In this document: positions 43,259 through 54,595 of the stretch, piece after piece
How the letters are laid out: every line of letters begins with the position of its first letter
How positions within the stretch are numbered: the first letter of the stretch is position 1
NCBI RefSeq assembly: GCF_009735645.1
Contig: NZ_CP032550.1
Coordinates: 682,001 to 746,000, forward strand
Origin: Microbacterium oryzae
Lineage (GTDB): Bacteria > Actinomycetota > Actinomycetes > Actinomycetales > Microbacteriaceae
Direction: 5' to 3'
Length of the DNA stretch: 64,000 bases
Notes under the pieces: model-generated
Told to the model about the DNA's origin: nothing
Databases searched by the model: none
What the model saw: the letters and a program-made list of their open reading frames with translations, nothing else
Made by a program: the position numbers and the translations under genes

Positions 43259-44475
43259 TGGCCGGAGCACTTCCGCTCGGCGATCCCGCACCCGCCGACG
43301 GCGCACTTCCGCGTGACCTCCCGGTCGACCCGTCGGCCGACCTCGGCATCTACCTGCACGTGCCGTTCTGCCGTGTGCGCTGCGGGTACTGCGACTTCAA
43401 CACCTACACGTCGAGCGAGCTGCGCGGCGCGCGGCAGGACGAGTACGCCGACGTCCTCCTGCAGGAGATCGCGCTCGCCCGCGGCGTGCTCGCCGACGCC
43501 CGCGCGCTGCGCCCCGCGCAGACCGTCTTCTTCGGCGGGGGAACGCCCACGCTGCTGCCCGCCGGCGACCTCGCGCGCATGCTCGACGGCATCCGCGACG
43601 CCTTCGGCATCGCGTCCGACGCCGAGATCACCGTCGAGGCGAATCCCGACACCGTGTCGCCGGCGGTCGCCGAGGAGCTCGCGCGCGCGGGCGTGACGCG
43701 GATGTCCGTGGGCATGCAGTCGGCCGTGCCGCGCGTCCTCGCCGCGCTCGACCGCACGCACTCGCCCGACAACGTCGCGACCGCCGTCGCCGCCGGTCGG
43801 GCAGCCGGACTCGACGTGAGCGTCGACCTCATCTACGGGGCGCCGGGGGAGACCCTCGACGACTGGCGCGCCTCGCTCGACGCCGCCCTCGCGCTCGCGC
43901 CCGATCACATCTCCGCCTACGCGCTCATCATCGAGGACGGCACCAAGCTCGCCCGTCAGATCCGGCGCGGCGAGGTGCCGGCTCCCGACGACGACCTGCA
44001 GGCCGACATGTACGAGCTGGCGGACGCCCTGCTCGGCGAGGCGGGGTACGACTGGTACGAGGTGTCGAACTGGTCGCAGGGGGAGGCGCACCGCTCGCGC
44101 CACAACCTCGCGTACTGGCGCGGCACCGACTGGTGGGGGTTCGGGCCCGGTGCGCACAGTCACGTCGCAGGCCTCCGCTGGTGGAACGTCAAGCACCCGG
44201 CCGCGTACGCCCAGCGGCTCGCCCTGGGCGAGTCGCCGGCGGCAGGACGGGAGCGACCGGACGCGGAGGCGACGCTGCTGGAGCGGGTGCTGCTGCAGAG
44301 CCGCATCCGCGAGGGGCTCGCCGTCGACGCGCTGCCGGCGTCCGCTCGAGGCGCCGTGGCGGGGCTGATCGCGGACGGCCTCGTCGAGCCGGCTGCGGCC
44401 ATCCGCGGGCGCATCGTGCTGACGCTGCGCGGGCGGCTCCTCGCCGACGCCGTCGTGCGCGCGCTCACCGACTGA
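43258..44475 (+). CDS. hemW: HemW-like radical SAM protein (heme chaperone)
   Basis: 405 residues. The cluster-binding motif is CRVRCGYC (Cys38, Cys42, Cys45), followed by FFGGGTPTLLP and TVEANPDTV. HemW-type proteins bind heme and a 4Fe-4S cluster and are distinct from true coproporphyrinogen dehydrogenases, which have an extra Cys in the motif. Position between lepA and hrcA is the usual one in actinobacteria. The start overlaps the DUF1990 stop. Confidence 0.92.
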   Translation: MAGALPLGDPAPADGALPRDLPVDPSADLGIYLHVPFCRVRCGYCDFNTYTSSELRGARQDEYADVLLQEIALARGVLADARALRPAQTVFFGGGTPTLLPAGDLARMLDGIRDAFGIASDAEITVEANPDTVSPAVAEELARAGVTRMSVGMQSAVPRVLAALDRTHSPDNVATAVAAGRAAGLDVSVDLIYGAPGETLDDWRASLDAALALAPDHISAYALIIEDGTKLARQIRRGEVPAPDDDLQADMYELADALLGEAGYDWYEVSNWSQGEAHRSRHNLAYWRGTDWWGFGPGAHSHVAGLRWWNVKHPAAYAQRLALGESPAAGRERPDAEATLLERVLLQSRIREGLAVDALPASARGAVAGLIADGLVEPAAAIRGRIVLTLRGRLLADAVVRALTD

Positions 44476-44517
44476 CGCCCGGCGCGCTCACCCCGTTCGC
44501 CGAAAGAGGTCGGTAGA

Positions 44518-44544
44518 CTGGCACTCGGACGCATCGAGTGCCAG
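44518..44544 (+). promoter_or_regulatory. CIRCE operator
   Basis: Perfect inverted repeat CTGGCACTC / GAGTGCCAG with a 9-nt spacer, the classical CIRCE layout bound by HrcA. TAGACT (44,514-44,519) overlaps its left arm and could be the -10 element. It lies 16 bp before the hrcA start. Confidence 0.95.
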
Positions 44545-44560
44545 GGAGAGGGGTGCGCAC

Positions 44561-45601
44561 ATGGTCAGCGACCGCGGGCTGCAGGTCCTCCGGGCGATCG
44601 TGCAGGACTACGTCGACACGCACGAGCCCGTCGGGAGCCGCTCCATCGTCGAACGCCACTCCTTCGGGGTCTCGGCCGCGACCATCCGCAACGACATGGC
44701 CCTCCTCGAGGACGAGGAGCTCATCGCCCAGCCGCACACCTCGTCGGGCCGGGTGCCGACGGACAAGGGCTATCGCGTCTTCGTCGACCATCTCGCCGAG
44801 CTGCGGCCGCTGTCGTCCGCGCAGCGCTCGGCGATCACGTCGTTCCTCGGGGAGCCGTCCGACCTCGACGACCTCCTCGCGCGCACGGTGCGGCTCCTCA
44901 CGCAGCTCACCGGCCAGGTCGCGCTCGTGCAGTACCCCTCGTTCGCGCGCGCGAGCATCACGCACGTCCAGCTCGTGCAGCTCGACCCGCGGCGCGTGCT
45001 CGTGATCATGGTGACCGACACCGGCCGGGTCTCGCAGCGCATCACGCAGCTGACCGTCGAGCTCGACCAGGAGGCGCTGGATGGCGTCGCCGCACGTCTC
45101 GTGCCGCTGCTCGCCGGCCGCTCGGTGGGCGACGCCGCCGACCAGCTCGCGCGCGCGGTCGAACTCGCCCCCGCGCCGGCGACTCCCGTGGACGTGGCGT
45201 TGCGGGACGTCGCGAAGGCGGCGGCCGAGGAACTCGACGAGTTCCGGCAGAACCGCCTCGTCATGGCGGGATCAGCGACGCTCGCCCGTCGCGAGCAGGA
45301 CTTCCGCGGCAGCATCCATCCGCTTCTCGAGGCCATCGAGGAGCAGGTGACGCTGCTGCGGCTGATGAGCGAGATGGTCGCCGACGAGCACGGGCTCGCG
45401 ACGAGCATCGGGCGCGAGAACGCGGCCTTCGGCCTCTCGGAGGCGTCGATCGTCGCGAGCCAGTACGACTCGGCCGTCGGCGCCGCCCGCATCGGCATCA
45501 TGGGCCCGACGCGCATGGACTACCCCCGCAACCTCACGGCGGCACGGGCGGTCGCCCGCTACCTCACGAGGCTGCTGGACGAAGACGAGGGCCGGCGCTG
45601 A
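44561..45601 (+). CDS. hrcA: Heat-inducible transcription repressor HrcA
   Basis: 346 residues. The winged helix at the N-terminus reads VSDRGLQVLRAIVQDYVDTHEPVGSRSI then FGVSAATIRNDMALLEDEELI; the rest is the GAF-like dimer domain. HrcA binds CIRCE and represses chaperone genes until heat shock. The ATG follows GGGAGAGGGG. CIRCE directly upstream means it controls itself and dnaJ, which follows after 54 bp. Confidence 0.97.
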   Translation: MVSDRGLQVLRAIVQDYVDTHEPVGSRSIVERHSFGVSAATIRNDMALLEDEELIAQPHTSSGRVPTDKGYRVFVDHLAELRPLSSAQRSAITSFLGEPSDLDDLLARTVRLLTQLTGQVALVQYPSFARASITHVQLVQLDPRRVLVIMVTDTGRVSQRITQLTVELDQEALDGVAARLVPLLAGRSVGDAADQLARAVELAPAPATPVDVALRDVAKAAAEELDEFRQNRLVMAGSATLARREQDFRGSIHPLLEAIEEQVTLLRLMSEMVADEHGLATSIGRENAAFGLSEASIVASQYDSAVGAARIGIMGPTRMDYPRNLTAARAVARYLTRLLDEDEGRR

Positions 45602-45655
45602 CGCGCCGCCCTGACGACCGGAGCACGGGCGCACGACGCCCGCAGGAAGGCTGAA

Positions 45656-46774
45656 GTGGCTGATCATTACGAGACCCTCGGCGTGGCGCGCGACGCCTCG
45701 CAGGAGGACATCAAGAAGGCGTACCGCAAGCTGGCGCGTCGTCTGCACCCCGACGTGAATCCGGAGCCGCAGGCGGCCGAGGACTTCAAGGCCGTCACGC
45801 ACGCCTACGACGTGCTGAGCGACCCCGAGCAGCGACGCCGCTACGACATGGGCGGCGACGACTCGCCGTTCGGCGGCGGCGCGGGCTTCGGCGGCTTCGG
45901 CGACATCTTCGAGACCTTCTTCGGCGGGGGCGCCGGCGGTGGCGGCGGCCGCGGCGGACGTCCGCGGTCGCGGCGCGAGCGCGGACAGGACGCGCTGGTG
46001 CGCGTGACGCTCGAGCTCGGCGACGTGGTTTTCGGCACGCATCGCGACATCGAGGTCGACACCGCGGTGCTGTGCGAGACCTGCCACGGATCGTGCTGCC
46101 AGCCCGGGACGAGCCCGCAGACCTGCGACATCTGCGGCGGCACCGGCCACGTGCAGCGCCAGGTGCGCAGCCTCCTCGGCAACATGGTCACCATGCAACC
46201 CTGCGGCGCGTGCCAGGGCTACGGGACCGTCATCCCGCACCCGTGCCCGACCTGCAGCGGCCAGGGGCGCGTCCGCTCCCGGCGCACCGTCTCGCTCGAC
46301 ATCCCCGCAGGCGTCGAGACCGGGCTGCGCCTGCAGCTCCCCGGCTCCGGAGAGGTCGGCCCGGCCGGCGGCCCCAACGGCGACCTGTACGTGGAGGTCA
46401 CGGTGGCACCGCACCCCGTCTTCAGCCGCGACGGCGACGACCTCCTCGCGACTCTCGAGGTCTCGATGACCGACGCCATCCTCGGCACCACGACGTCGAT
46501 CGACGCCCTGGACGGCGAGGTCGAGGTCGAGGTCCGCGCGGGCATCCAGTCGGGCGAGATCCTCACGGTGAAGGAGCGCGGCATCACCGGGCTCCGCACC
46601 TCGCGTCGGGGTGACCTCCGCGTGGGCGTGCAGGTCGTGACGCCCACGAAGGTCGACCACAAGACGCGTCAGCTGCTCGAGGAGCTCGCGCGCCGCACCA
46701 AGGCTCCGGAGCCGCGCCTGGCCGAGTTCCACCAGGGCCTGTTCTCGAAGCTGCGCGACCGCTTCCGCGGCTGA
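45656..46774 (+). CDS. dnaJ: Chaperone protein DnaJ
   Basis: 372 residues from a GTG. J domain 1-65 with HPD at 31-33; Gly/Phe-rich linker at about 70-105; zinc domain at about 140-205 with CETC, CDIC, CGAC and CPTC motifs; C-terminal substrate domains. It stimulates DnaK and binds unfolded proteins. The first zinc motif ([12 protein letters not shown]) carries an extra Cys pair rather than the usual CHGSGA. It is the second DnaJ type found with hrcA in actinobacteria. Confidence 0.96.
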   Translation: MADHYETLGVARDASQEDIKKAYRKLARRLHPDVNPEPQAAEDFKAVTHAYDVLSDPEQRRRYDMGGDDSPFGGGAGFGGFGDIFETFFGGGAGGGGGRGGRPRSRRERGQDALVRVTLELGDVVFGTHRDIEVDTAVLCETCHGSCCQPGTSPQTCDICGGTGHVQRQVRSLLGNMVTMQPCGACQGYGTVIPHPCPTCSGQGRVRSRRTVSLDIPAGVETGLRLQLPGSGEVGPAGGPNGDLYVEVTVAPHPVFSRDGDDLLATLEVSMTDAILGTTTSIDALDGEVEVEVRAGIQSGEILTVKERGITGLRTSRRGDLRVGVQVVTPTKVDHKTRQLLEELARRTKAPEPRLAEFHQGLFSKLRDRFRG

Positions 46775-46778
46775 GCCG

Positions 46779-47510
46779 ATGGCGCTGCACTTCTATGACG
46801 AGCGGGCGGGAGAGGTCGCTCCCGGCGAGGACATCGTGCTCACCGGCGCCGAGGCGCACCACGCCGCCTCGGTCCGCCGCGTGCGCGTCGGCGAGGACGT
46901 GACGGTGACGGATGGCCGTGGCGCGTGGGTCGTCGGATCCTGCGCGGAGGTCTCCCCGCAGCGGGTCGTCGTGCGCGTCGCCGCGCGCGAGGACGTTCCG
47001 GCCGCGACGCCTCGCCTCGTGCTCGTGCAGGCGCTCGCGAAGGGCGGCCGCGACGAGCTGGCCGTGCAGGCGGCCACCGAGCTCGGCATCGACGAGGTCG
47101 TGCCGTGGCAGGCGTCGCGCAGCGTCTCGCGCTGGCAGGGTCCGAAGGCCGAGAAGGGCCGCGCGCGCTGGTCGACGATCGTGCGCGAGGCCGCCAAGCA
47201 GGCGCACCGCGCGTGGATCGCCGAGGTGTCGCCGATCGCCGACCTCGCGCAGCTGACCGCTCGCGCAGAGACCGCGCGGATGCTCGTGCTCGACCCCACG
47301 GCGCCCGTCGCGCTGACGGCGATCGAGATCGACGACGCGCGCGACCTCGTGCTCGTCGTCGGCCCCGAGGGCGGCATCGCGCCGGACGAGATCGACCGCC
47401 TCGCGGCCGCGGGGGCGGAGCGCGTCCGGCTCGGCACGACCATCCTCCGCACCTCGACGGCGGGCCCCGCCGCCCTCGCGATTCTCAACGCGAAGCTCCG
47501 GCGCTGGTGA
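46779..47510 (+). CDS. rsmE: 16S rRNA m3U1498 methyltransferase
   Basis: 243 residues. An N-terminal PUA-like part (LTGAEAHHAASVRRVRVGEDV) is followed by a SPOUT methyltransferase with the knot motifs LVVGPEGGIAPDEI and RLGTTILRTSTAGPAAL. It methylates U1498 in the decoding region of the small subunit. Starts four bases after the dnaJ stop, so it is in the same operon. Confidence 0.95.
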   Translation: MALHFYDERAGEVAPGEDIVLTGAEAHHAASVRRVRVGEDVTVTDGRGAWVVGSCAEVSPQRVVVRVAAREDVPAATPRLVLVQALAKGGRDELAVQAATELGIDEVVPWQASRSVSRWQGPKAEKGRARWSTIVREAAKQAHRAWIAEVSPIADLAQLTARAETARMLVLDPTAPVALTAIEIDDARDLVLVVGPEGGIAPDEIDRLAAAGAERVRLGTTILRTSTAGPAALAILNAKLRRW

Positions 47511-47532
47511 GCCGGTCGGTAGAATCGACGGC

Positions 47533-47883
47533 ATGAGCGAGCCGTCGATCTTCACGCGCATCCTGCAGGGGGACATCCCGGGCACGATCGTCGCCCAGAC
47601 CGAGCGGGTGTTCGTGATCGAGGACATCAGTCCGCAGGCGCCCGTGCACCTCCTCGTCATCCCCAAGACGCAGGAGTACCGCGACGTTGCCGAGCTCGCC
47701 GCCGGCGACCCCGCCCTCCTCGCCGAGATGATCGCGACGGCCCAGCGGGTCGCCGACGAGCGCGCGGGCGGGCAGTTCCGACTGATCTTCAATACCGGCG
47801 CAGACGCGGGCCAGACCGTGTTCCACGTGCATGCGCACGTGCTCGCCGGCGAACTCCAGGAGAAGAGCCTCATTGGCCACTGA
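47533..47883 (+). CDS. HIT-family nucleotide-binding protein
   Basis: 116 residues with the histidine triad HVHAHVLAG near the C-terminus and the family start IFTRILQGDIPGTIVAQTE. HIT proteins hydrolyse purine-nucleoside phosphoramidates or dinucleotides. TAGAAT lies seven bases before the ATG, so the mRNA may be leaderless. The end overlaps the phoH start by 11 bp. Confidence 0.93.
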   Translation: MSEPSIFTRILQGDIPGTIVAQTERVFVIEDISPQAPVHLLVIPKTQEYRDVAELAAGDPALLAEMIATAQRVADERAGGQFRLIFNTGADAGQTVFHVHAHVLAGELQEKSLIGH

Positions 47884-48973
47884 CCCCACGGGCTCCGGCC
47901 CCTCCGCCGACGTCGTCACCGAGACCATCCACGCCGACGGCGTCGCGATGGTGCAGCTGCTCGGCCCGCAGGATCGACTCCTGCGCATGGTCGAGAGCGA
48001 GCACCCGGCGGTCGACGTGCATGTCCGCGGCAACGAGATCACCCTGCGCGGCGCACCCGCCGACGTGCGTGCGGCGCGCGCGCTCGTCGACGAGCTGCTG
48101 CAGATGACGCGCGGCGGGCACGACCTCGGCCCCGCCGATGTCGCCACGTCCAACCGCATCCTCGAGCAGGGCGGTCCGCGCCCGAGCGAGGTCCTCGGCG
48201 AGGCCATCCTCTCGACCCGAGGCAAGGTCATCCGCCCGAAGACGCTCGGCCAGAAGCAGTACGTCGACGCGATCGACGAGAACACCATCGTGTTCGGCAT
48301 CGGCCCCGCCGGCACCGGCAAGACCTACCTCGCGATGGCGAAGGCCGTGCAGGCGCTGCAGCGCCGCGAGGTGAACCGCATCATCCTCACGCGCCCGGCC
48401 GTCGAGGCGGGGGAGCGGCTCGGCTTCCTCCCCGGCACGCTGACGGACAAGATCGACCCGTACCTGCGCCCGCTGTACGACGCGCTCAACGAGATGATGG
48501 ACCCCGAGCTGGTCCCCAAGCTCATGGCGAGCGGCACGATCGAGGTCGCCCCGCTGGCCTACATGCGCGGCCGCACGCTGAACGACTCCTTCGTCGTGCT
48601 CGACGAGGCGCAGAACACCACGCCCGAGCAGATGAAGATGTTCCTCACGCGCCTGGGCTTCGGCACGCGGATGGTCGTGACCGGCGACATCACGCAGGTG
48701 GACCTGCCGGGCGGCACGTCGGGCCTGCGCCTCGTCACGCGCATCCTCGATCACGTCGACGACATCCACTTCGCACGCCTGACGAGCGACGACGTCGTGC
48801 GGCACACGCTCGTCGGACGCATCGTCGACGCGTACAGCGAGTACGACGAGAAGCGCGCGGCCCACCGGGCGGAGCTCGACGAGGCCCGCGAGTTCGTCAA
48901 CCGCGCCGAGCGCCGCGGTGCCACGCGCACCGGCGGCCCGCGCGACCACAAGCCCAAGCGAGGGATCCGATGA
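47873..48973 (+). CDS. PhoH-like ATPase
   Basis: 366 residues from a TTG preceded by AGGAGA. An N-terminal KH-like part (VDVHVRGNEITLRGAPADVRAA) precedes the P-loop domain, with Walker A GPAGTGKT near residue 145 and Walker B VVLDEAQN. PhoH proteins are probable RNA-linked ATPases or helicases that co-occur with ybeY. It overlaps both the HIT gene and ybeY, so the cluster is coupled. Confidence 0.93.
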   Translation: MATDPTGSGPSADVVTETIHADGVAMVQLLGPQDRLLRMVESEHPAVDVHVRGNEITLRGAPADVRAARALVDELLQMTRGGHDLGPADVATSNRILEQGGPRPSEVLGEAILSTRGKVIRPKTLGQKQYVDAIDENTIVFGIGPAGTGKTYLAMAKAVQALQRREVNRIILTRPAVEAGERLGFLPGTLTDKIDPYLRPLYDALNEMMDPELVPKLMASGTIEVAPLAYMRGRTLNDSFVVLDEAQNTTPEQMKMFLTRLGFGTRMVVTGDITQVDLPGGTSGLRLVTRILDHVDDIHFARLTSDDVVRHTLVGRIVDAYSEYDEKRAAHRAELDEAREFVNRAERRGATRTGGPRDHKPKRGIR

Positions 48974-49437
48974 TCGACATCAACAACGAGTCCGCCATCG
49001 AGATCGACGAGAGCGTGCTGCTGCGCCTGACGCAGCACAACCTCGCGCAGCTCCATGTGAGCCCCGACGCCGAGGTGGCGATCGTGCTCGTCGACGAGGG
49101 CGCGATGGAGGCGCTCCACGTGCAGTGGATGGACGAGCCGGGCCCGACGGATGTGCTGAGCTTCCCGATGGACGAGCTGCGCCCCGGCACCGACGACATG
49201 CCCACGCCCGCCGGCCTCCTCGGCGACATCGTGCTGTGCCCGCAGGTCGCCGAGAGCCAGGCCGAGAAGGCCGGGCACCCCCTCATGGACGAGCTCATCC
49301 TGCTCACCACCCACGGACTGCTGCACCTCCTCGGCTACGACCACGCCGAGCCCGAGGAGCACCGGGTGATGTTCGGCCTGCAGGACCGCCTGATGGCGAG
49401 CTTCGCCGCCGAGGAACGCCGACGACCGCGCACATGA
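48970..49437 (+). CDS. ybeY: Endoribonuclease YbeY
   Basis: 155 residues with the zinc motif HGLLHLLGYDHAEPEEH near residues 117-133 and the family segment GPTDVLSFPMDE. YbeY takes part in 16S rRNA 3' processing and ribosome quality control. The start overlaps the phoH stop and the end overlaps the next gene, so it belongs to the phoH-ybeY-corC-era operon. Confidence 0.96.
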   Translation: MIDINNESAIEIDESVLLRLTQHNLAQLHVSPDAEVAIVLVDEGAMEALHVQWMDEPGPTDVLSFPMDELRPGTDDMPTPAGLLGDIVLCPQVAESQAEKAGHPLMDELILLTTHGLLHLLGYDHAEPEEHRVMFGLQDRLMASFAAEERRRPRT

Positions 49438-50864
49438 TCCCCACGCTGCTGCTGATCGGCGCCGTCGTCTTCGTCGCGATCGGGGGGCTCATGTCGGCAC
49501 TCGATGCCGCACTGTCGGTCAGCTCGCGCGCGGACCTCGTCGACCTCGCCACCGAGGGGCGCAGCGCGCGTTCGCTCGCGCACCTCGCCGACGATCCCGA
49601 CAGCCACGCCAACGCGATCGGCTTCCTCCGCGTGCTCGCCGAGACCGGTGCGGCCGTTCTCGCGACCGTGGCGTTCACCGTGCTCTTCGAGAGCGTGTGG
49701 TGGGCGGTGCTCGCCACCGTCGTGGTGATGACGGGGCTGTCGTTCGTGGCGGTGGCCTCGAGCCCCCGGTCCGCCGGGCGTCGTCACGCGCCGGCCCTGC
49801 TGCGCTGGTTCGCGCCGCTCGTCCGCGGCATCCGCATCGTGCTCGGCCCGCTCGTGCGCGCCCTCGTCGTCGTCGGAAACGCCATCACCCCCGGCGCCGG
49901 GCGCCGCAGCTTCGAGTCGGAGGACCAGCTGCTGAGCATGGTCGACGAGGCCGCCTCGAACGACCTCATCGAGGCCGACGACCGCGACCTCATCCACTCG
50001 GTGTTCGACTTCACCGACCAGGTCGTGCGCGTGGTGATGGTGCCGCGCACCGAGATGGTGACGGTGGAGGCCGACGCGACCGCCCGCGAGGCGATGACGA
50101 TCTTCCTGCAGCGGGGGATGTCGCGGCTGCCGGTCGTCGACGACGAGATCGACGATGTCGTCGGCGTGCTGTACCTCAAGGACCTCGTGCTGCACGCGTT
50201 CCGCGAGGGCGCCACCTGGACCGACGGCGCCACCGCCCGCGCGCTCGCGCGCCCCGCGGTGTTCGTGCCCGAGCAGATGCGCGCGGAGACGCTGCTGCAG
50301 CAGATGAAGCGCGACGCGGTGCACGTGTGCATCGTCGTCGACGAGTACGGCGGGGTCGCCGGCCTCGTCACGCTCGAGGACCTCATCGAGGAGCTCGTTG
50401 GCGACATCTCCGACGAGTACGACACGCCCTCGAAGGAGATCGTCGAGCTGGCGGATGGCACCTTCCGCGTGAGCGCGAGCCTCGGCCTCGACGAGGTGGC
50501 CGAGCTCTTCGGCATCACCCTCGAGGACGAAGACGTCGACTCCATCGGCGGTCTCCTCGGCAAGCAGCTGGGCCGCGTCCCGCAGCCGGGCGACACCGTC
50601 GAGGTCGAGGGGCTCGTGCTCACGGGTGGGACGTCCCGCGGCCGCGGGCGGGGGATCGCGACGGTCTTCGTCGACCGCGGCGCGGCGCTGCGGACCGTGG
50701 ACGAGGTGCGGGGGCGTCAGCCGCGCACCGAGGACATCCTGCTGCCGACGACCGGCGAGGTCGCCGTCGACGGCCGGAGGAGCGGCGGCAGGAAGCCGAC
50801 CGCGAAGAGGAACGGCGCGCGCCTCGGCGACGACGCCGCGAGGAAGGACGAGCACGATGACTGA
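49434..50864 (+). CDS. CorC/HlyC-type membrane protein with CBS domains
   Basis: 476 residues. A CNNM-like N-terminal membrane region has four hydrophobic segments in about 1-150. Two CBS domains cover about 200-320 (VPRTEMVTVEADATAREAM, MSRLPVVDDEIDDVVGVLYLKD, HVCIVVDEYGGVAGLVTLEDL). The CorC_HlyC domain (DGTFRVSASLGLDEVAELF) covers about 335-415, and a basic tail follows. Such proteins are linked to magnesium or cobalt export. It lies between ybeY and era and overlaps both. Confidence 0.92.
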   Translation: MIPTLLLIGAVVFVAIGGLMSALDAALSVSSRADLVDLATEGRSARSLAHLADDPDSHANAIGFLRVLAETGAAVLATVAFTVLFESVWWAVLATVVVMTGLSFVAVASSPRSAGRRHAPALLRWFAPLVRGIRIVLGPLVRALVVVGNAITPGAGRRSFESEDQLLSMVDEAASNDLIEADDRDLIHSVFDFTDQVVRVVMVPRTEMVTVEADATAREAMTIFLQRGMSRLPVVDDEIDDVVGVLYLKDLVLHAFREGATWTDGATARALARPAVFVPEQMRAETLLQQMKRDAVHVCIVVDEYGGVAGLVTLEDLIEELVGDISDEYDTPSKEIVELADGTFRVSASLGLDEVAELFGITLEDEDVDSIGGLLGKQLGRVPQPGDTVEVEGLVLTGGTSRGRGRGIATVFVDRGAALRTVDEVRGRQPRTEDILLPTTGEVAVDGRRSGGRKPTAKRNGARLGDDAARKDEHDD

Positions 50865-51762
50865 ATCCCCCGAGAGCCGCAGCGGCTTCGTGACCTTCGT
50901 GGGGCGGCCGAACGTGGGCAAGTCGACGCTCATGAACGCGCTCGTCGGCGAGAAGGTCGCGATCACCAGCGAGAAGCCGCAGACGACGCGGCGCGCGATC
51001 CGCGGCATCCTCAACCGACCGGGCGGCCAGTTGATCGTCGTCGACACCCCCGGCATCCACCGCCCCCGCACGCTCCTCGGGCAGCGCCTCAACGACCTCG
51101 TCGAGTCCGTGCTCGGCGACGTCGACGTCATCGCGTTCTGCGTGCCGGCCGGCGAGAAGGTCGGCCCGGGCGATCGCCGCATCGCGGAGTCGCTCGACGG
51201 CTACGGACGCGCGAAGAAGGTCGCGATCGTCACGAAGACCGACGCGTCCTCGCACGACGAGATCATGGAGCGCCTGCTCGAGGTCGACGCCCTGCGCGAG
51301 GACTGGGCCGCGGTCATCCCGCTCTCGTCGGTCACGGGCGAGCGCCTCGACGTGCTCACCGACGAGCTGCTCGCGCTCATGCCGGAGGGGCCCGCGCTCT
51401 ACCCGGACGACGTCGTCACTGACGAGTCGCTCGAGGACCGCGTCGCGGAGATCATCCGCGAGGCCGCGCTCGAGGGCGTCCGCGACGAGCTGCCGCACTC
51501 CATCGCCGTGACCATCTCCGACATGGCTCCGCGCGAGGACAACCCCGAGCTCACCGACATCTGGGCCGACCTCGTCGTCGAGCGCGACAGCCAGAAGGCG
51601 ATCATCATCGGCCACAAGGGGTCGCGGCTGCGCGACGTCGGCTCCCGCGCCCGTGCGCAGCTGGAGCCGCTCGTCGGCACCCGCATCTACCTCTCCCTGC
51701 ACGTGCGCGTGGCGAAGGAGTGGCAGCGCGACCCGAAGCAGCTGCGCCGCCTCGGCTTCTGA
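50857..51762 (+). CDS. era: GTPase Era
   Basis: 301 residues. G1 GRPNVGKST near residue 16, G3 DTPGIHRPR, G4 as TKTD (the usual NKxD is changed at the first position, as in many actinobacteria), and a C-terminal KH domain (AIIIGHKGSRLRDVGSRAR). Era binds the 3' end of 16S rRNA during small-subunit assembly. The start overlaps the end of the CorC-like gene. Confidence 0.96.
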   Translation: MTESPESRSGFVTFVGRPNVGKSTLMNALVGEKVAITSEKPQTTRRAIRGILNRPGGQLIVVDTPGIHRPRTLLGQRLNDLVESVLGDVDVIAFCVPAGEKVGPGDRRIAESLDGYGRAKKVAIVTKTDASSHDEIMERLLEVDALREDWAAVIPLSSVTGERLDVLTDELLALMPEGPALYPDDVVTDESLEDRVAEIIREAALEGVRDELPHSIAVTISDMAPREDNPELTDIWADLVVERDSQKAIIIGHKGSRLRDVGSRARAQLEPLVGTRIYLSLHVRVAKEWQRDPKQLRRLGF

Positions 51763-51862
51763 GCATCCTGCGTCGTCGGCTGATGGGGATATTCGCATCG
51801 TGCGTGATTCAGCACGGATGAGCGGGGCTGAGACCGCGCATTCTGCGTGCTACCGTAGAGAC

Positions 51863-51894
51863 ATGCGCTGTGGCGGTCTGCTTCTTCTTAGCTG

Positions 51895-51916
<22 letters not shown>
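51863..51916 (+). CDS. leuA leader peptide
   Basis: 17 codons reading MRCGGLLLLSCRDETSI, with four consecutive Leu codons (CTG CTT CTT CTT), 63 bp before leuA. TACCGT lies six bases before the ATG, so the message probably begins at the start codon. Leu-rich leaders control leuA by ribosome stalling in other actinobacteria. This supports attenuation by leucine supply. Confidence 0.8.
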
Positions 51917-53734
<1,818 letters not shown>

Positions 53735-53749
53735 CGCCCGTCCGGTTCC

Positions 53750-53790
53750 GCTGAGCCCCGGCCATCCCGAGCGGATGGCCGGGGCTCAGC
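53750..53790. terminator. Bidirectional terminator between leuA and the TRIC-like gene
   Basis: 18-bp perfect stem (GCTGAGCCCCGGCCATCC with GGATGGCCGGGGCTCAGC) and a 5-nt loop. The stop codon of the convergent TRIC-like gene lies in its right arm. Confidence 0.92.
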
Positions 53791-54559
53791 CGTCTTCGTC
53801 GCGCGGCTTGGTGATGTCGTCGGGGAGGATGATCGCGCCGGTCTGCCCGAGGTCCGGCGCGGAAGGCAGGTCCGACGCGGAGACGATCGGGATCTCCCGC
53901 GTCTCCAGGGCGACGCGGCGTCGGTTGAGCCGCCGCTGCTCGGGGAGCGACAGGTCGAACACCACCGCGAGCACGCGGATCACGGTCGTGAGCGCGATGC
54001 CGAGCGCGGCGGCGGCGGCGATCGGCATGCCGAACGCGAACGACAGCGCGAGGGCGGTGTTGCCGACGACGGCCGCCACCGCGTAGAGCGAGCCGACATG
54101 CATGATCGCGACGGGGAGTCCCATCGCGATGTCGCGGACGACGCTGCCGCCGACCGCCGCGCACGCTCCGATGAAGATCGCCGGGATGATCGGGATGCCG
54201 TTCGCGAGGGCCTTCGCGGTGCCGAAGGCGCCGAACATCCCGATGACGACGGCGTCGAGCATGACGATCGCGCGGTTCAGCCGGTCGAAGATGCCCGCGA
54301 GCAGCATGCCCACGAGCGACGCGCCGACGGCGGTGACGAGGTACCAGTTGTTCTGGAGAGTGGCCGGCGTCGTGCCCAGGAGGATGTCGCGGATGATGCC
54401 GCCGCCCATCCCGATCATGGTGCCGATGATGGCCACGCCGAGGAAGTCCAGCCGTGCGCGGCCGCGGAAGCCCGACGCGAACAGTGCCCCCTGGATGCCG
54501 CCGAGCCCGACGGCGAGGAGATCGGCCCACAGGGGGATGACGAAGAGCGGCTCGGTCAC
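53786..54559 (-). CDS. TRIC-type cation channel family protein
   Basis: 257 residues from a GTG. Two similar halves of three helices each are visible, with the Gly-rich motifs [14 protein letters not shown] and [12 protein letters not shown], the signature of the TRIC/UPF0126 fold that forms trimeric potassium-permeable channels. A charged C-terminal tail of about 60 residues follows. It is divergent from recO, with 36 bp between the starts. Its stop codon lies inside the shared terminator hairpin. Confidence 0.88.
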   Translation of the reverse strand: MTEPLFVIPLWADLLAVGLGGIQGALFASGFRGRARLDFLGVAIIGTMIGMGGGIIRDILLGTTPATLQNNWYLVTAVGASLVGMLLAGIFDRLNRAIVMLDAVVIGMFGAFGTAKALANGIPIIPAIFIGACAAVGGSVVRDIAMGLPVAIMHVGSLYAVAAVVGNTALALSFAFGMPIAAAAALGIALTTVIRVLAVVFDLSLPEQRRLNRRRVALETREIPIVSASDLPSAPDLGQTGAIILPDDITKPRDEDG

Positions 54560-54595
54560 GCGTCCATCCTCCCGCACAGGCTCGATAATCGAACG

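Noticed and set aside
39233..43306. Very long minus-strand ORF (over 1,300 codons) and other long antisense ORFs across lepA, hemW, dgt and dnaG
   Set aside because: Antisense shadows in very GC-rich coding DNA; low-complexity Arg/Ala/Gly composition, no domains, and real genes on the other strand.
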